A DNA stretch of 64,000 bases from Bacillota bacterium (GTDB taxonomy: Bacteria; Bacillota; Clostridia; Acetivibrionales; DTU013), in NCBI GenBank assembly GCA_023435745.1, contig JAEZMD010000018.1, positions 434,001-498,000 on the forward strand, given 5' to 3'. Below the pieces are notes generated by a model, which saw only the letters and a list, made by a program, of their open reading frames with translations, did no database searches and was not told the origin of the DNA. Position 1 is the first letter of the stretch; each line of letters begins with the position of its first letter. Shown piece by piece: positions 50,768 to 59,766 of the stretch. A program made the position numbers and the translations under genes.

Positions 50768-52367
50768 CCTTATGGTATGTGATGATGAACAGATAATGAT
50801 CGAATCAGTACAGCATATAGTGGAAAAAGAATTCAGCAACGTAAAGATTATCGAGACAGCAAGATCGGGAAGAGAAGCGATAGAAAAAACGTTGACAATA
50901 AAACCGGATATCATACTCACAGATATCAAGATGCCGGGTATAAACGGCCTTGATGCAATTAAAGAAATAAAAAAAGTCCATAGCGATGTAAAGATAGTTA
51001 TAGTATCAGTCTATGAATTTTTCGAATATGCTAAACAGGCTGTAGAGCTGGGAGTCAGTGAATATCTGATAAAACCTGTGAAAAAGGAAAGGCTGATAGA
51101 TACTTTGCAGAGGATAACAGGCCAGTTGGATACTGAAAGGCAAAAATACAGATGGGAGCTCGAGGCGAAAGAGAGGATTGAAAAGATGCTCTCTGCCGTT
51201 GAACACAGCTTCATTTATTCATTACTTTTTGCTCAGGTACAGAAAACTGACATCATCAAGTACAAAAAGGAATTTTTTGATATAGAAAATAATACTGGCT
51301 TTATTTTCGTGCTGACTTTCAACAAAAGAGGTAAAATCAGCAATTGCGAAGCGCAATTGGGAGAAAGCCTTGATAATCAGGAAATTTATACCCTCCTAAA
51401 GAATAATTTCAAACACAGGTGCAAGTGCATAGTGGGCCCGGTAATGCTGGACAGGGTAGTTGTTTATGTTGCACAAAGCATTGATGATCTGTATCAGCAG
51501 AGAGTGCAGTCAATTACCTGCATAGAAGATATTATGCGCATATTGGAGGATAAATTCAACATTGAATTTAAGGCCGGAATAGGCAGAATCTGCAATGACC
51601 AGGATATAATGATATCCTATCAGGAAGCGTTAAAAGCGCTAAATAGTAATGAAGGCGGCAGGATAGTGCACATAGATGATATAGCTCCCAATGTTTACAA
51701 TGTGGGATATGAAATCGCGACTCAGGAGCATAAATTGATAATCGGCCTCGAAAATGGCGATGTGCAGAGATGCATGACGATTTTGTCCGATATCTTCCGG
51801 AAATATCCTAATTTCTTTGAACAGGAGAATATTCATTACAGAATTATCGAAATGATGGCGGCGGTTAGGCGGGTCGCGACGGAGAATGGGATTAACGATA
51901 ATATCGAGCCTGGAAACTACATAAAAAAGATTCTATGCTGCAGGTCCAGTGAAGAGCTCGAGCAGATATGTACAGAGGAGATAAGGCATATTGCCTGTGA
52001 AATAAGCGCCAGGAAGAAATGTAATATAGGGAGGATAGTTGAAGAGACTAATATGCTGATAAATGAAAGGTTTAACCAGGATTTAAATCTGGAAGACATT
52101 TCCAGGAAGCTGCATATCAGCCCCCAATATTTAAGCCGGCTGTATAAAAATGAAACGGGTGAGAATTTTATTGATAGATTAACTTCAGTCCGGATTCAAA
52201 ATGCGAAAAGACTGATGAAAGAAAGTAAATATTCTATTAAAGAAGTCTGTTATATGTCAGGATACTGTGATCCCAATTATTTTAGCAAATTGTTTAAAAA
52301 GCGCGAGGGGATATCTCCGACAGATTACCAAAACAAATCCTCTAAAACAATAATAGAGGATGTTTAG
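50760..52367 (+). CDS. AraC-type response regulator (YesN family)
   Basis: 535 aa from GTG 50760, about nine bases after AAGAAGG; the longer frame upstream is inside the kinase gene. The receiver (1-120) has MVCDDEQIMIESV, phospho-Asp in ILTDIKMPGINGLD (about 55), a Ser in IVSVYEFFEYA and EYLIKPVKKE. A central region (about 140-420) is of the YesN type. Two AraC helix-turn-helices are at about 430-530 (LNLEDISRKLHISPQYLSRL and YSIKEVCYMSGYCDPNYFSK). It probably activates the neighbouring importer operon in response to the sugar. Confidence 0.92.
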   Translation: MYSLMVCDDEQIMIESVQHIVEKEFSNVKIIETARSGREAIEKTLTIKPDIILTDIKMPGINGLDAIKEIKKVHSDVKIVIVSVYEFFEYAKQAVELGVSEYLIKPVKKERLIDTLQRITGQLDTERQKYRWELEAKERIEKMLSAVEHSFIYSLLFAQVQKTDIIKYKKEFFDIENNTGFIFVLTFNKRGKISNCEAQLGESLDNQEIYTLLKNNFKHRCKCIVGPVMLDRVVVYVAQSIDDLYQQRVQSITCIEDIMRILEDKFNIEFKAGIGRICNDQDIMISYQEALKALNSNEGGRIVHIDDIAPNVYNVGYEIATQEHKLIIGLENGDVQRCMTILSDIFRKYPNFFEQENIHYRIIEMMAAVRRVATENGINDNIEPGNYIKKILCCRSSEELEQICTEEIRHIACEISARKKCNIGRIVEETNMLINERFNQDLNLEDISRKLHISPQYLSRLYKNETGENFIDRLTSVRIQNAKRLMKESKYSIKEVCYMSGYCDPNYFSKLFKKREGISPTDYQNKSSKTIIEDV

Positions 52368-52404
52368 CGCCAATGGCGCAGATTTCAAAGAAGTGAGGCT
52401 TGTT

Positions 52405-53427
52405 ATGAAGAAGGTATGTGTACTATCGCTGGCTGTGCTTTTAATATTCTTATACGGCTGCAGGCCGGACAAGACCTCCGGCCAAGAAGATGATGCGCTG
52501 AAAATAGGGTTTATCTATGAAACCATGACGTTGGAAAGGTGGCAGCGGGATAGAGACATATTTGTGGCAAAGGCCGAGAACCTGGGGGCAGAGGTTATTG
52601 TGAAGGATGCGTATGAGGATAGCGATCGGCAAAGAGAGATCGGCATTGAAATGATCAATCAGGGTGCAGATGTGCTTGTGATTGTCGCTTTCGATAAAGA
52701 CAGTCTTAAAGATCTTGTTAAGTACGCGCACGGCAATAATGTAAAGGTCATTGCATATGACCGCATGATAAGGGATATCGACGTTGACTTTTACATATCC
52801 TTTGATAACGCGGAGGTTGGTCGTTTAATGGGCAAATCCGCTACAGACAAAGTGCCTGAAGGGAATTACCTGATTTTGAACGGTTCGCAAAGAGACAACA
52901 ATTCTTTTATGCTAAACGATGGATATTACAGCGTACTCAAGCCGTTTATTGACAAAGGCGATATAAATGTTGCAGGCGAGACCTGGATAGATGCCTGGCG
53001 TGACGAAGGCTCTTATGATTATGTAAGTAAGATTCTGAACAATGGACAGAAGATTGATGCTATCATTGCGGCGAATGATCAACTCGCAAAGGGTGCGATA
53101 ACGGCCTTAAGCGAAAACAGGCTTGCAGGGAAGGTGTTTGTTACAGGGCAGGACGCTGAGCTGGGCGCCTGCCAGAGAATAGTTGAAGGGACGCAGGGCT
53201 CTACGGTTTACAAGCCTATCAATATTCTCGCGGAGGGAGCGGCTGAGACTGCGGTAAAAATGGCAAGGGGCGAAGACATCGATCCCTATGAAGAAATGTC
53301 AAACGGGACATATAATGTCCCTTGTAAGATTTTCCAGCCGCTGCTTGTTACAAAAGATAACATTAATGATACGGTAATAAAGGATGGCTTTTTCACAGCC
53401 GAACAGGTATATACAAACGTACCGTAG
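52405..53427 (+). CDS. Second sugar-binding lipoprotein (XylF/ChvE-like)
   Basis: 340 aa from ATG 52405, seven bases after AAGTGAGG. A lipoprotein signal (LSLAVLLIFLYGC) anchors it. The mature protein is closely parallel to the one at 44034: IGFIYETMTLERWQRDRDIF, ADVLVIVAFDKDSLKDLV, VKVIAYDRMI, DAIIAANDQLAKGAITAL. It lies 37 bases after the regulator and has no ATPase or permease of its own, so it may share the importer at 45.2-48.0 kb or act as a second sensor. Ligand unknown. Confidence 0.88.
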   Translation: MKKVCVLSLAVLLIFLYGCRPDKTSGQEDDALKIGFIYETMTLERWQRDRDIFVAKAENLGAEVIVKDAYEDSDRQREIGIEMINQGADVLVIVAFDKDSLKDLVKYAHGNNVKVIAYDRMIRDIDVDFYISFDNAEVGRLMGKSATDKVPEGNYLILNGSQRDNNSFMLNDGYYSVLKPFIDKGDINVAGETWIDAWRDEGSYDYVSKILNNGQKIDAIIAANDQLAKGAITALSENRLAGKVFVTGQDAELGACQRIVEGTQGSTVYKPINILAEGAAETAVKMARGEDIDPYEEMSNGTYNVPCKIFQPLLVTKDNINDTVIKDGFFTAEQVYTNVP

Positions 53428-53520
53428 GACTATTGCATTACATTCAAATTTATTGCAGAATAGAATACAGATTACTTAAATCATTGTAGTTCACGATTTG
53501 AATGTTCAGGAGGATAAATA

Positions 53521-54240
53521 ATGCAGCTTGAGTTTATAACAGGTTTTGGGATACTACTTGCCTATTTCATAGTCTGCGCGGCAAGTGCGCTCGCCTTGCG
53601 TCGGCTTGTCGCATTTCCTTCGGAGGTCTTCCGCAAGACACTACACATTATTCTTATAGGGTCAATATTCGTATTTACATATGCGTTCAGGACATGGTGG
53701 GTATCGGCAATTGCAGCGGCAGCATTTGCAGCGGTGGTATTCCCGATACTCATGCTTGCAGAGCGAATACCCGGTTATTCCAAATTGCTGACAGAGCGCA
53801 AGAAGGGAGAAATAAAGAACAGTCTGGTCGTGGTGTTCGGCATGTTTACAGTTTTGATTTGCGTTTGCTGGGGCTGGTTCGGAGAGAAGTATCTGGTAAT
53901 CGCATCGGTGCTTGCGTGGGGCTTGGGTGACGCGGCGGCGGCATTGGTCGGGAAACGCTTCGGACAGCACTACATAGAAGGAAAACTGGTTGAAGGGCGT
54001 AAGAGCCTTGAGGGAACTATTTCAATGTTTGTCGTCTCGTTTATCACGGTGATTGCTGTCTTGCTTGTAAGCGGCTCAGTTGTGAGGTATAGCAGCATCC
54101 CGATTGCTTTTGTGACTGCGGCGGTATGTTCAGTCGTTGAGCTTTATACGAGGGGCGGAATGGATACGCTTACCTGCCCGCTTGCGGCGGCGGCAGTCTT
54201 AATTCCTATGGTTTATGTGTGTGGGGGTGTAACACTGTGA
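53521..54240 (+). CDS. Polyprenol/diacylglycerol kinase-family membrane protein
   Basis: 239 aa with about seven membrane helices. The family signatures are FPSEVFRKTLHIILIG near the start, LAWGLGDAAAALVGKRFGQH and LVEGRKSLEGTISMF (CTP-binding-like K-S-L-E-G-T), and ELYTRGGMDTLTCPLAAAAV near the end, as in SEC59/dolichol kinase, phytol kinase (VTE5) and bacterial phosphatidate cytidylyltransferase relatives. It should phosphorylate a lipid alcohol with CTP or act on phosphatidate; the lipid is unknown. ATG follows CAGGAGGATAAATA. Its end overlaps the start of the next gene. Confidence 0.82.
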   Translation: MQLEFITGFGILLAYFIVCAASALALRRLVAFPSEVFRKTLHIILIGSIFVFTYAFRTWWVSAIAAAAFAAVVFPILMLAERIPGYSKLLTERKKGEIKNSLVVVFGMFTVLICVCWGWFGEKYLVIASVLAWGLGDAAAALVGKRFGQHYIEGKLVEGRKSLEGTISMFVVSFITVIAVLLVSGSVVRYSSIPIAFVTAAVCSVVELYTRGGMDTLTCPLAAAAVLIPMVYVCGGVTL

Positions 54241-54860
54241 AAATGAAATCAGGTGAGCGTACACTCCTCGCTTCTGTATTGCTGAGTTCGCCCGGTCCCA
54301 TAGTCGTAGGCGCAGGGCTTTTTCTTGGACGTTCATCTACGCAGCTCGCTGATTTCATTCGCAGAACGGTGGAATTGGCTGCGATTATAATTTCATGGAT
54401 TGTGTTCCGCATTTTGCATAAAGGCGGAGAGCCGAGTGCTGAGCGTAAGGAAAAGCTGGAGCATACCGCTAATTTCTGTGTCGGGATAGCAATGTGCCTC
54501 TCCGGCGCGGCTATGCTGTTCGTTTTGCTGTTTTCACCTGTTACTGAAAAAGGGAATGTTATACCGGGACTTGTAATAGCGGTGCTGGGAGTAACGACAA
54601 ACTCGTGGTTCTGGCTGCGATACAGCAAACTCAACCGTGAAAATCCGGATGCAATACTAGCTGCACAAAGCAAGCTCTACCGTGCAAAGTCGCTTGTGGA
54701 TGCCTGTGTAACAATCGCTCTGACAGTTGTTGCTGTTGACAGCGTTGCTCCTGCGGCGAGGTATGTAGATATCATTGGTTCGGTTATAGTTTCGTTTTAT
54801 CTCATTTTAAATGGTATTATTATAATACGGGGCAAAAGGAGTGACTTTGTTTCAGAATGA
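54237..54860 (+). CDS. Cation-efflux (CDF)-like membrane protein
   Basis: 207 aa from GTG 54237, overlapping the previous stop (GTGA); ATG 54243 is the alternative. Five to six hydrophobic segments and a loop pattern RRTVELAAIIISWIVFRILH, SKLYRAKSLVDACVTIALTV and DIIGSVIVSFYLILNGIIII that resemble the transmembrane part of cation diffusion facilitators, including the second metal-site helix (V-D-A-C). The usual H/D-x3-D pairs are incomplete and the C-terminal cytosolic domain is missing. So the transporter call is by resemblance. Coupled to the lipid kinase-like gene. Confidence 0.6.
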   Translation: MKMKSGERTLLASVLLSSPGPIVVGAGLFLGRSSTQLADFIRRTVELAAIIISWIVFRILHKGGEPSAERKEKLEHTANFCVGIAMCLSGAAMLFVLLFSPVTEKGNVIPGLVIAVLGVTTNSWFWLRYSKLNRENPDAILAAQSKLYRAKSLVDACVTIALTVVAVDSVAPAARYVDIIGSVIVSFYLILNGIIIIRGKRSDFVSE

Positions 54861-54872
54861 CTCTTTTTACCT
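54834..54872. terminator. Hairpin across the convergent stops
   Basis: AAAAGGAGT and ACTCTTTTT form an imperfect stem with one bulge, covering the ends of both convergent genes. Possible bidirectional terminator. Confidence 0.4.
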
Positions 54873-56549
54873 GATTTCTACAGCCAGCATTGTTACGTCA
54901 TCATTCAGCTTTTCACCGGCGGAAAAATCATGAAGCTCCTTTGAGACCATGGCTGTAAGTTCACTCAGAGGCTTATTGCCATGCCCCTTGAGAAACTGTT
55001 TCAGCCGATCCGGTGAATACAGCGCGTTCTGCTTATTTCGCGCTTCTACAAGGCCGTCAGTGTACAGATATAGCCTGTCTCCGCGTTCCACAGGTATTTT
55101 GAATTCCTTGTACGCGGCCTTATATACTTCTTTGAGCCTGCAGATGGGGAAGCCGCTGATATTGATTTCATTGACCTGGCCATCGGCATGAATCAAAACG
55201 GGTGTCTCATTCAACCCTGCCGAACTGTAAATAAGCTCTTTCTCACGTATATTGTAAATCAAATAAATCAAAACAATATAAACGTCATCTTTGAAATTTG
55301 ATTGGTTAAAAGCATCATAAACCTTCTGCAGTACGCATGACGGTGATGATATGGTGCCTTTATGTCTGTCAGCCTCCACGATACTGTCAACACATTGCTT
55401 CAAGAATACTGTAAGCATCGCTGCCGGCACACCATGGCCTGAAACATCACAGAGGTAGAAACCGATATTGCTTTCATCAAGCTTAAAAACATCATAAAAA
55501 TCACCGCTTAGCCTCTCCGCCGAAAGATATACAGAGCTGAAGCCTATATCCGGAGTATCGGGCAGGTATACCGGAAGCATTGATTTTTGTATTTCTCTGG
55601 CATACTCAAGGTCTTCCATAAGTCTTTTATTTATGATCTTCAGCTGCCTGGTGCGTTGCTCCACAATCCTGTCCAGATTGTCAGCATAATCTCTAAGCGT
55701 TTTTTGAGCATTAGACAAAGCAATATAAGGCGTCTTTATGTGTTTTGAGAAAATCGCCCGGAAGATCACAAACATCGACACAACTTTTAAAATATGACCC
55801 GCATAATTATATATTCCATAGACATCAATATATATTGTAAACGTAAACTCGCTCAATACACTGACCAGCAAAGCGCAGAACATTACAAGATACATTTTAT
55901 CCCGGTTCTTAACAGATTTATATAGATATCCGGCGGAGGCAATGATCAGCATCAGCATTATGAAGTATTCCAACAGCTTCTTTACCGTTGTCAGGCCGGT
56001 CCCTTCAATATACATGACGGGCAGATATGACGGGAACCAGGTGGCGATTATAAAGACGAGAATAGCTGTCAGAAATGCGGCTGCAGTAAAATATCCCTTT
56101 TTAACTGAACACTTTCTATCATTAGATAAAAGACTGACGGTAAGAAAGCCGGCCCCGGATATCAGCCTGGCCGTAATCCAGAAGGTAGTAGCTCTGTTTG
56201 CTGCTGCGTTTTCAATGAAGAATGCGGGCATTCCCTTATAGCTTAACATGTGGAACGCGTCAAGGATACCCGCAGCGAGCATCATATTACCCAGTAGAAT
56301 AGCCCGCAGGCTTCTCGTCTGGTCATATGTATAAAAGGAAATAAGGAAAATAGCCATGCCCGCAATAATTGCGCTTAGCTCGAATAAATTATGCCATGTC
56401 AGATAGGTGGCAACACTCATAATTTTGCTGAAGGGCTCCTCAAATACAGGTGTAAGCGCAAGAAATAAAATAGATAAGACGGGCATAATGATCGTGGGTA
56501 AAATATGCTTATTTGATTTTATAAAAAGGTTGAAATTTTTTTTTGTCAT
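54867..56549 (-). CDS. MASE3-SpoIIE/PP2C-type membrane phosphatase
   Basis: 560 aa. The N-terminal about 285 residues are a seven-to-eight helix membrane sensor with the MASE3 signature (TWHNLFELSAIIAGMAIFLI, MMLAAGILDAFHMLSYKGMP, TTFWITARLISGAGF). A coiled-coil follows (about 285-330), then the SpoIIE/RsbU PP2C domain (about 335-558): EIQKSMLPVYLPDT, LSGDFYDVFKLDE, YLCDVSGHGVPAAMLT, LYTDGLVEARN and DDVTMLAVEI carry the metal-binding Asp residues. Such enzymes dephosphorylate anti-anti-sigma factors. No anti-sigma genes are next to it, so the target is elsewhere. ATG follows AAAGGAATTGAA. Confidence 0.9.
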   Translation of the reverse strand: MTKKNFNLFIKSNKHILPTIIMPVLSILFLALTPVFEEPFSKIMSVATYLTWHNLFELSAIIAGMAIFLISFYTYDQTRSLRAILLGNMMLAAGILDAFHMLSYKGMPAFFIENAAANRATTFWITARLISGAGFLTVSLLSNDRKCSVKKGYFTAAAFLTAILVFIIATWFPSYLPVMYIEGTGLTTVKKLLEYFIMLMLIIASAGYLYKSVKNRDKMYLVMFCALLVSVLSEFTFTIYIDVYGIYNYAGHILKVVSMFVIFRAIFSKHIKTPYIALSNAQKTLRDYADNLDRIVEQRTRQLKIINKRLMEDLEYAREIQKSMLPVYLPDTPDIGFSSVYLSAERLSGDFYDVFKLDESNIGFYLCDVSGHGVPAAMLTVFLKQCVDSIVEADRHKGTISSPSCVLQKVYDAFNQSNFKDDVYIVLIYLIYNIREKELIYSSAGLNETPVLIHADGQVNEINISGFPICRLKEVYKAAYKEFKIPVERGDRLYLYTDGLVEARNKQNALYSPDRLKQFLKGHGNKPLSELTAMVSKELHDFSAGEKLNDDVTMLAVEIR

Positions 56550-56726
56550 TTCAATTCCTTTAAAGCGCTTATTTTTTATAATTTTACCATAGCTGCCGGC
56601 TCAATACAATGAAGGAGAAAAGAGCATGAATGAAAAAAAGCAATTGAGTGGAACTTTTTTTATAAATTTCCGTCAACAGATTTATTGATTTAATGTAGAG
56701 ATATTAGAAAAGATGGAGGGCTTTTT

Positions 56727-57233
56727 GTGAGATCAAGAATTCCTGCGGCTTTAGTATGTGTTTGTTCTGTTTTTGCACTTTTCCCGGCGGCGTCCTATGC
56801 GAATTCATCCTGGCATTGGGTAACGACCAGCCCCATGACGGTATTCCCGTTTGCGGTGATCCTTACGCTTTTGATTGAGACATTCGCAATGGTTAAATAC
56901 GGCAAGGTATCAAATACGAAAAAATCCATCCTGGTAGTTGGCCTGGCAAATCTGCTCTCTTTCCTGGCGCCATACCTGGAACGTGCTTATCGATTCATAC
57001 CCACAAGCGGAGGGTTTTCCATATTTGCCGCATTTAATAAAGGACCATATTATATGGTTCTATCGGGTTTTTTACTGCTAACGGTTGTGATTGAGTTTCC
57101 GCTGGTATATTTTTTACTAAAGGACCACACAACGAGTAAAAAAAGCCTGTTTGTATCTGTCCTGCTTTCAAATATTGCAACCACTGTGATCGTTGCGGGT
57201 CTGGAACGTCTTATCTGCATCGGCAGGTGGTAG
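56727..57233 (+). CDS. Membrane protein of unknown function with signal peptide
   Basis: 168 aa from GTG 56727, behind GGAGGGCTTTTT. N-terminal signal (RIPAALVCVCSVFALFPAAS YAN, likely cut after SYA). Four helices follow at about 38-57 (VFPFAVILTLLIETFAMVKY), 67-87, 108-130 and 140-162. A loop AYRFIPTSGGFSIFAAFNKG lies outside or inside between helices 2 and 3. I do not recognise the family. Its 3' end overlaps the convergent oxidoreductase gene by 66 bases. Confidence 0.65.
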   Translation: MRSRIPAALVCVCSVFALFPAASYANSSWHWVTTSPMTVFPFAVILTLLIETFAMVKYGKVSNTKKSILVVGLANLLSFLAPYLERAYRFIPTSGGFSIFAAFNKGPYYMVLSGFLLLTVVIEFPLVYFLLKDHTTSKKSLFVSVLLSNIATTVIVAGLERLICIGRW

Positions 57234-58202
57234 GAGTCCCTGTGCATGGAATAGGTTTGTCAGCTCGTCAAAAATGCCCGCGCAGGCAATCGTGTCCTTC
57301 ATTGGCATGATATCGCTTTGCTTTTTATTATTTCGGTACAGTTCCGTAAAGTGTTTGATTTGAAAGATAAAGCCGTCTTCAAAATCCGTCTCAAAACGCT
57401 CAATAAGATGGTTATCATTGTCCAGCAGGTCACATTTTTTTGCGCCAAGAAAATCATAGACGATAATGCGTCCAGTGGTACCGTAGATGCATGCGTCACG
57501 GTTCGTAACCGCCGTCACTCCGCAGCTCAGTGAGGCAAGTGCGCCGCTTTCGAAGCTCATGTTGAATGCGGCAAAATCATCAACGCCGGTCTCGCAAATA
57601 GATGCAAATCCCCGGACCTGACAGGGATTCTCACCCAGGATCCCTGTAGTGAACTCGATAGGATAAACGCCTGCATCATAAAGGCTTCCGCCGGCCAATG
57701 CCGGGTTGTATAACCTGTTAGACGGGTCAAAGGGAACGTTAAAGCAGAATGAGGCATTTATCAGCTTAATCTGGCCTATTCTGCCTTCGCTTGTCCATTC
57801 CTTCGCTTTAATAAAAGCGGGCGTGAACCTCGACCACATGGCCTCCATTAATAGAAGATTCTTTTCTTCTGCCAGTGCGGAGAGCTCTTGGGCGTCCCGT
57901 TTATGCAGAACCATCGGCTTTTCACAAAGGACCCCTTTTCCATGGTTCAGGCAGAGCTTGATGATATCATAGTGAAAATTGTGTGTCAGACCAATGTATA
58001 CGACATCTACGTCCTTATCCTCTACCAGCTCCAGATAGCTCTTTGATGCCTTCGCAGCATTATGCTTTTTCGCGAACTCAACAGCCTTGGCCACGTCGGA
58101 GGAAGCTACTGCTGTTAATTCGACATCCTCGACTGTATTGAGCACGGCGGCAAAGCGGTTTGAAATACGGCCTAAGCCAATTATGCCAAATCTTACATTC
58201 AT
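57168..58202 (-). CDS. Gfo/Idh/MocA-family oxidoreductase
   Basis: 344 aa from ATG 58202, seven bases after AAGGAGACC; the longer frame upstream is without a ribosome site. N-terminal Rossmann NAD(P)-binding motif FGIIGLGRISNRFAAVLNTV, then DVDVVYIGLTHNFHYDIIKL and the family hallmark VLCEKPMVLHKRDAQEL (E-K-P at about 95). The C-terminal alpha/beta domain includes AGGSLYDAGVYPIEFT with the catalytic-region Asp/Tyr. It should oxidise or reduce a sugar or dihydrodiol. The last about 21 codons overlap the convergent gene at 56727-57233. Confidence 0.9.
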   Translation of the reverse strand: MNVRFGIIGLGRISNRFAAVLNTVEDVELTAVASSDVAKAVEFAKKHNAAKASKSYLELVEDKDVDVVYIGLTHNFHYDIIKLCLNHGKGVLCEKPMVLHKRDAQELSALAEEKNLLLMEAMWSRFTPAFIKAKEWTSEGRIGQIKLINASFCFNVPFDPSNRLYNPALAGGSLYDAGVYPIEFTTGILGENPCQVRGFASICETGVDDFAAFNMSFESGALASLSCGVTAVTNRDACIYGTTGRIIVYDFLGAKKCDLLDNDNHLIERFETDFEDGFIFQIKHFTELYRNNKKQSDIMPMKDTIACAGIFDELTNLFHAQGLLPPADADKTFQTRNDHSGCNI

Positions 58203-58277
58203 TATGGTCTCCTTATCATTGTAAATAATATAGACTATCATTGCATTGTTCGATGATGTATACATTGGAGGAGGCTT

Positions 58278-58469
58278 TTATGATTTGTTTTTGTCCTTCT
58301 GATTAAGCCTTTTCGCTTGACCGACTGCTTCCTTGTATGATAACGGCTTTTCAAAATTCATGCCGCGTCCGTCAATAACCCATTCCGTGCTTTTCTGGTT
58401 CTTATCGGGACAGTGCTGATTGGTGCATTCGCCCTTTATGATTATAGAACCGCATTTACAAAAGTCCAT
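58278..58469 (-). CDS. 63-aa zinc-ribbon-like protein
   Basis: ATG 58469 follows GAGGTGACGTAG. The N-terminus FCKCGSIIIKGECTNQHCPD has four cysteines in C-x-C and C-x4-C arrangement, which can hold a zinc ion. The C-terminal part (LSYKEAVGQAKRLNQKDKNK) is basic, as in small RNA- or DNA-associated proteins. No function can be given. It precedes the oxidoreductase gene in the same direction and may be cotranscribed with it. Confidence 0.7.
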   Translation of the reverse strand: MDFCKCGSIIIKGECTNQHCPDKNQKSTEWVIDGRGMNFEKPLSYKEAVGQAKRLNQKDKNKS

Positions 58470-58548
58470 CTACGTCACCTCATTCCCTTACTTTAATTAT
58501 AATCTATCCTACTCTAAAATAAAAGATGTGCGAACACTACATTTAGGA

Positions 58549-58599
58549 TATAATATCTGCATGTGAGCCGAGGCGCAGATATTATATGCCTCCGGCTCA
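58549..58599 (+). promoter_or_regulatory. -10 box and 5' UTR hairpin of the helicase gene
   Basis: TATAAT at 58549-58554 (weak -35) is followed by a stem TGAGCCGAGGC (58564-58574) and GCCTCCGGCTCA (58588-58599) that would form within the first bases of the message. The ribosome site AAAGGAG comes 7 bases after. RNA-helicase mRNAs in bacteria often carry structured leaders; function here is inference. Confidence 0.4.
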
Positions 58600-58617
58600 G
58601 ATAAAAAGGAGAACACG

Positions 58618-59766
58618 ATGATTATGCTGTTTGCAGAACTTGAGCTGCACTCTTCACTTTTAGCGGCACTGGAAAAAGAGAATATAACAACGCCAACGGA
58701 GGTTCAAAGACGCGTCATCCCGGAAATGATGAAAAACAGGGATTTGATCGTACAGTCGCAGACCGGTACGGGAAAGACGCTGTCCTACCTGCTTCCGTTA
58801 TTTAAAAAAATCAATTCCACGTCAAGGGAGATGCAGGCAATAGTGCTTGTACCGACACATGAACTGGCAATACAGGTGCAGCGAGTGATAGAGCATTTGT
58901 CACAGAATTCTGATGTAAAGGTAAGCTCGACGCCGATCATCGGAAACGTGAATATAGACAGGCAGATAGAAAAGCTTAGAGAGAAGCCGCATATCATCGT
59001 GGGTTCGCCGGGCAGGATCCTGGAGCTGATCAAAAAAAAGAAAATAGCCGCCCACACGATCAGGACGATCGTCCTTGACGAAGCAGACAGGCTGATGAAT
59101 GATATGGAAAATGTCAGAGCCGTCATCAAAAGCACCATGCGTGACAGGCAGCTGCTGATGTTCTCCGCATCCATTCCGAAGGAAACGGAGGCCTGGGGAA
59201 GGGAAATGATGAAGGAACCCTCGGTGATCAGAGAAGATGCGAAATTGTCCGTACCGGATACTATCGAGCATATTTATTTTCTGAGCGAACAGAGAGGAAA
59301 ATTTGATGTGCTCAGAAAGATTATCCGGATATTGGATCCTCAAAAAGCAATCGTATTCACCGCAGGGATCGAGGAGGCGGTACTGGTCACTGAGAAGCTG
59401 AAGCACCACGGCTTCGCTGTGGAGGGAATCCATGGGACAAATCTGAAGCTGGAGCGTAAAAGAGCTTTGGAGGGCTTCAGAACCGGGAAGATCCGGCTGC
59501 TGACCGCGTCGGACATTGCATCCAGAGGACTGGATATAGATGGAGTCACGCATATATTCAGCATGAATACGCCGCAGGAGCCGGAGGATTACCTGCACCG
59601 GGCGGGCAGAGCCGGAAGGAACGGAAAGCCGGGCGTCGCTGTTTCCATAGTGACGGACCATGAACTCCACCGGATCAGACAGTATGAGAAAGCCCTCAAA
59701 ATAAAGGTTTCCGGGAAGTATATGTATAAGGGAAAAATTCTTGATATAGGAATAAAACCGGAGTGA
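58618..59766 (+). CDS. DEAD-box RNA helicase (minimal core)
   Basis: 382 aa. Motifs in order: Q-motif TPTEVQRRVIP, I QSQTGTGKT, Ia PTHELA, Ib GSPGRI, II VLDEADRL, III FSASIPK (SAS in place of SAT), IV IVFTAGIEEA, V ASRGLDIDG and VI HRAGRAGRNG. It unwinds short RNA duplexes in cold, ribosome assembly or decay. The protein stops right after the second RecA domain, without the basic C-terminal extension of CshA or the RNA-recognition domain of DbpA/YxiN, so target binding may depend on partners. ATG follows AAAAAGGAGAACACG. Confidence 0.95.
   Translation: MIMLFAELELHSSLLAALEKENITTPTEVQRRVIPEMMKNRDLIVQSQTGTGKTLSYLLPLFKKINSTSREMQAIVLVPTHELAIQVQRVIEHLSQNSDVKVSSTPIIGNVNIDRQIEKLREKPHIIVGSPGRILELIKKKKIAAHTIRTIVLDEADRLMNDMENVRAVIKSTMRDRQLLMFSASIPKETEAWGREMMKEPSVIREDAKLSVPDTIEHIYFLSEQRGKFDVLRKIIRILDPQKAIVFTAGIEEAVLVTEKLKHHGFAVEGIHGTNLKLERKRALEGFRTGKIRLLTASDIASRGLDIDGVTHIFSMNTPQEPEDYLHRAGRAGRNGKPGVAVSIVTDHELHRIRQYEKALKIKVSGKYMYKGKILDIGIKPE

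Noticed and set aside
54237..54860. Firm assignment as a zinc exporter
   Set aside because: Metal-site residues and the cytosolic domain of CDF proteins are incomplete, so only resemblance is claimed.
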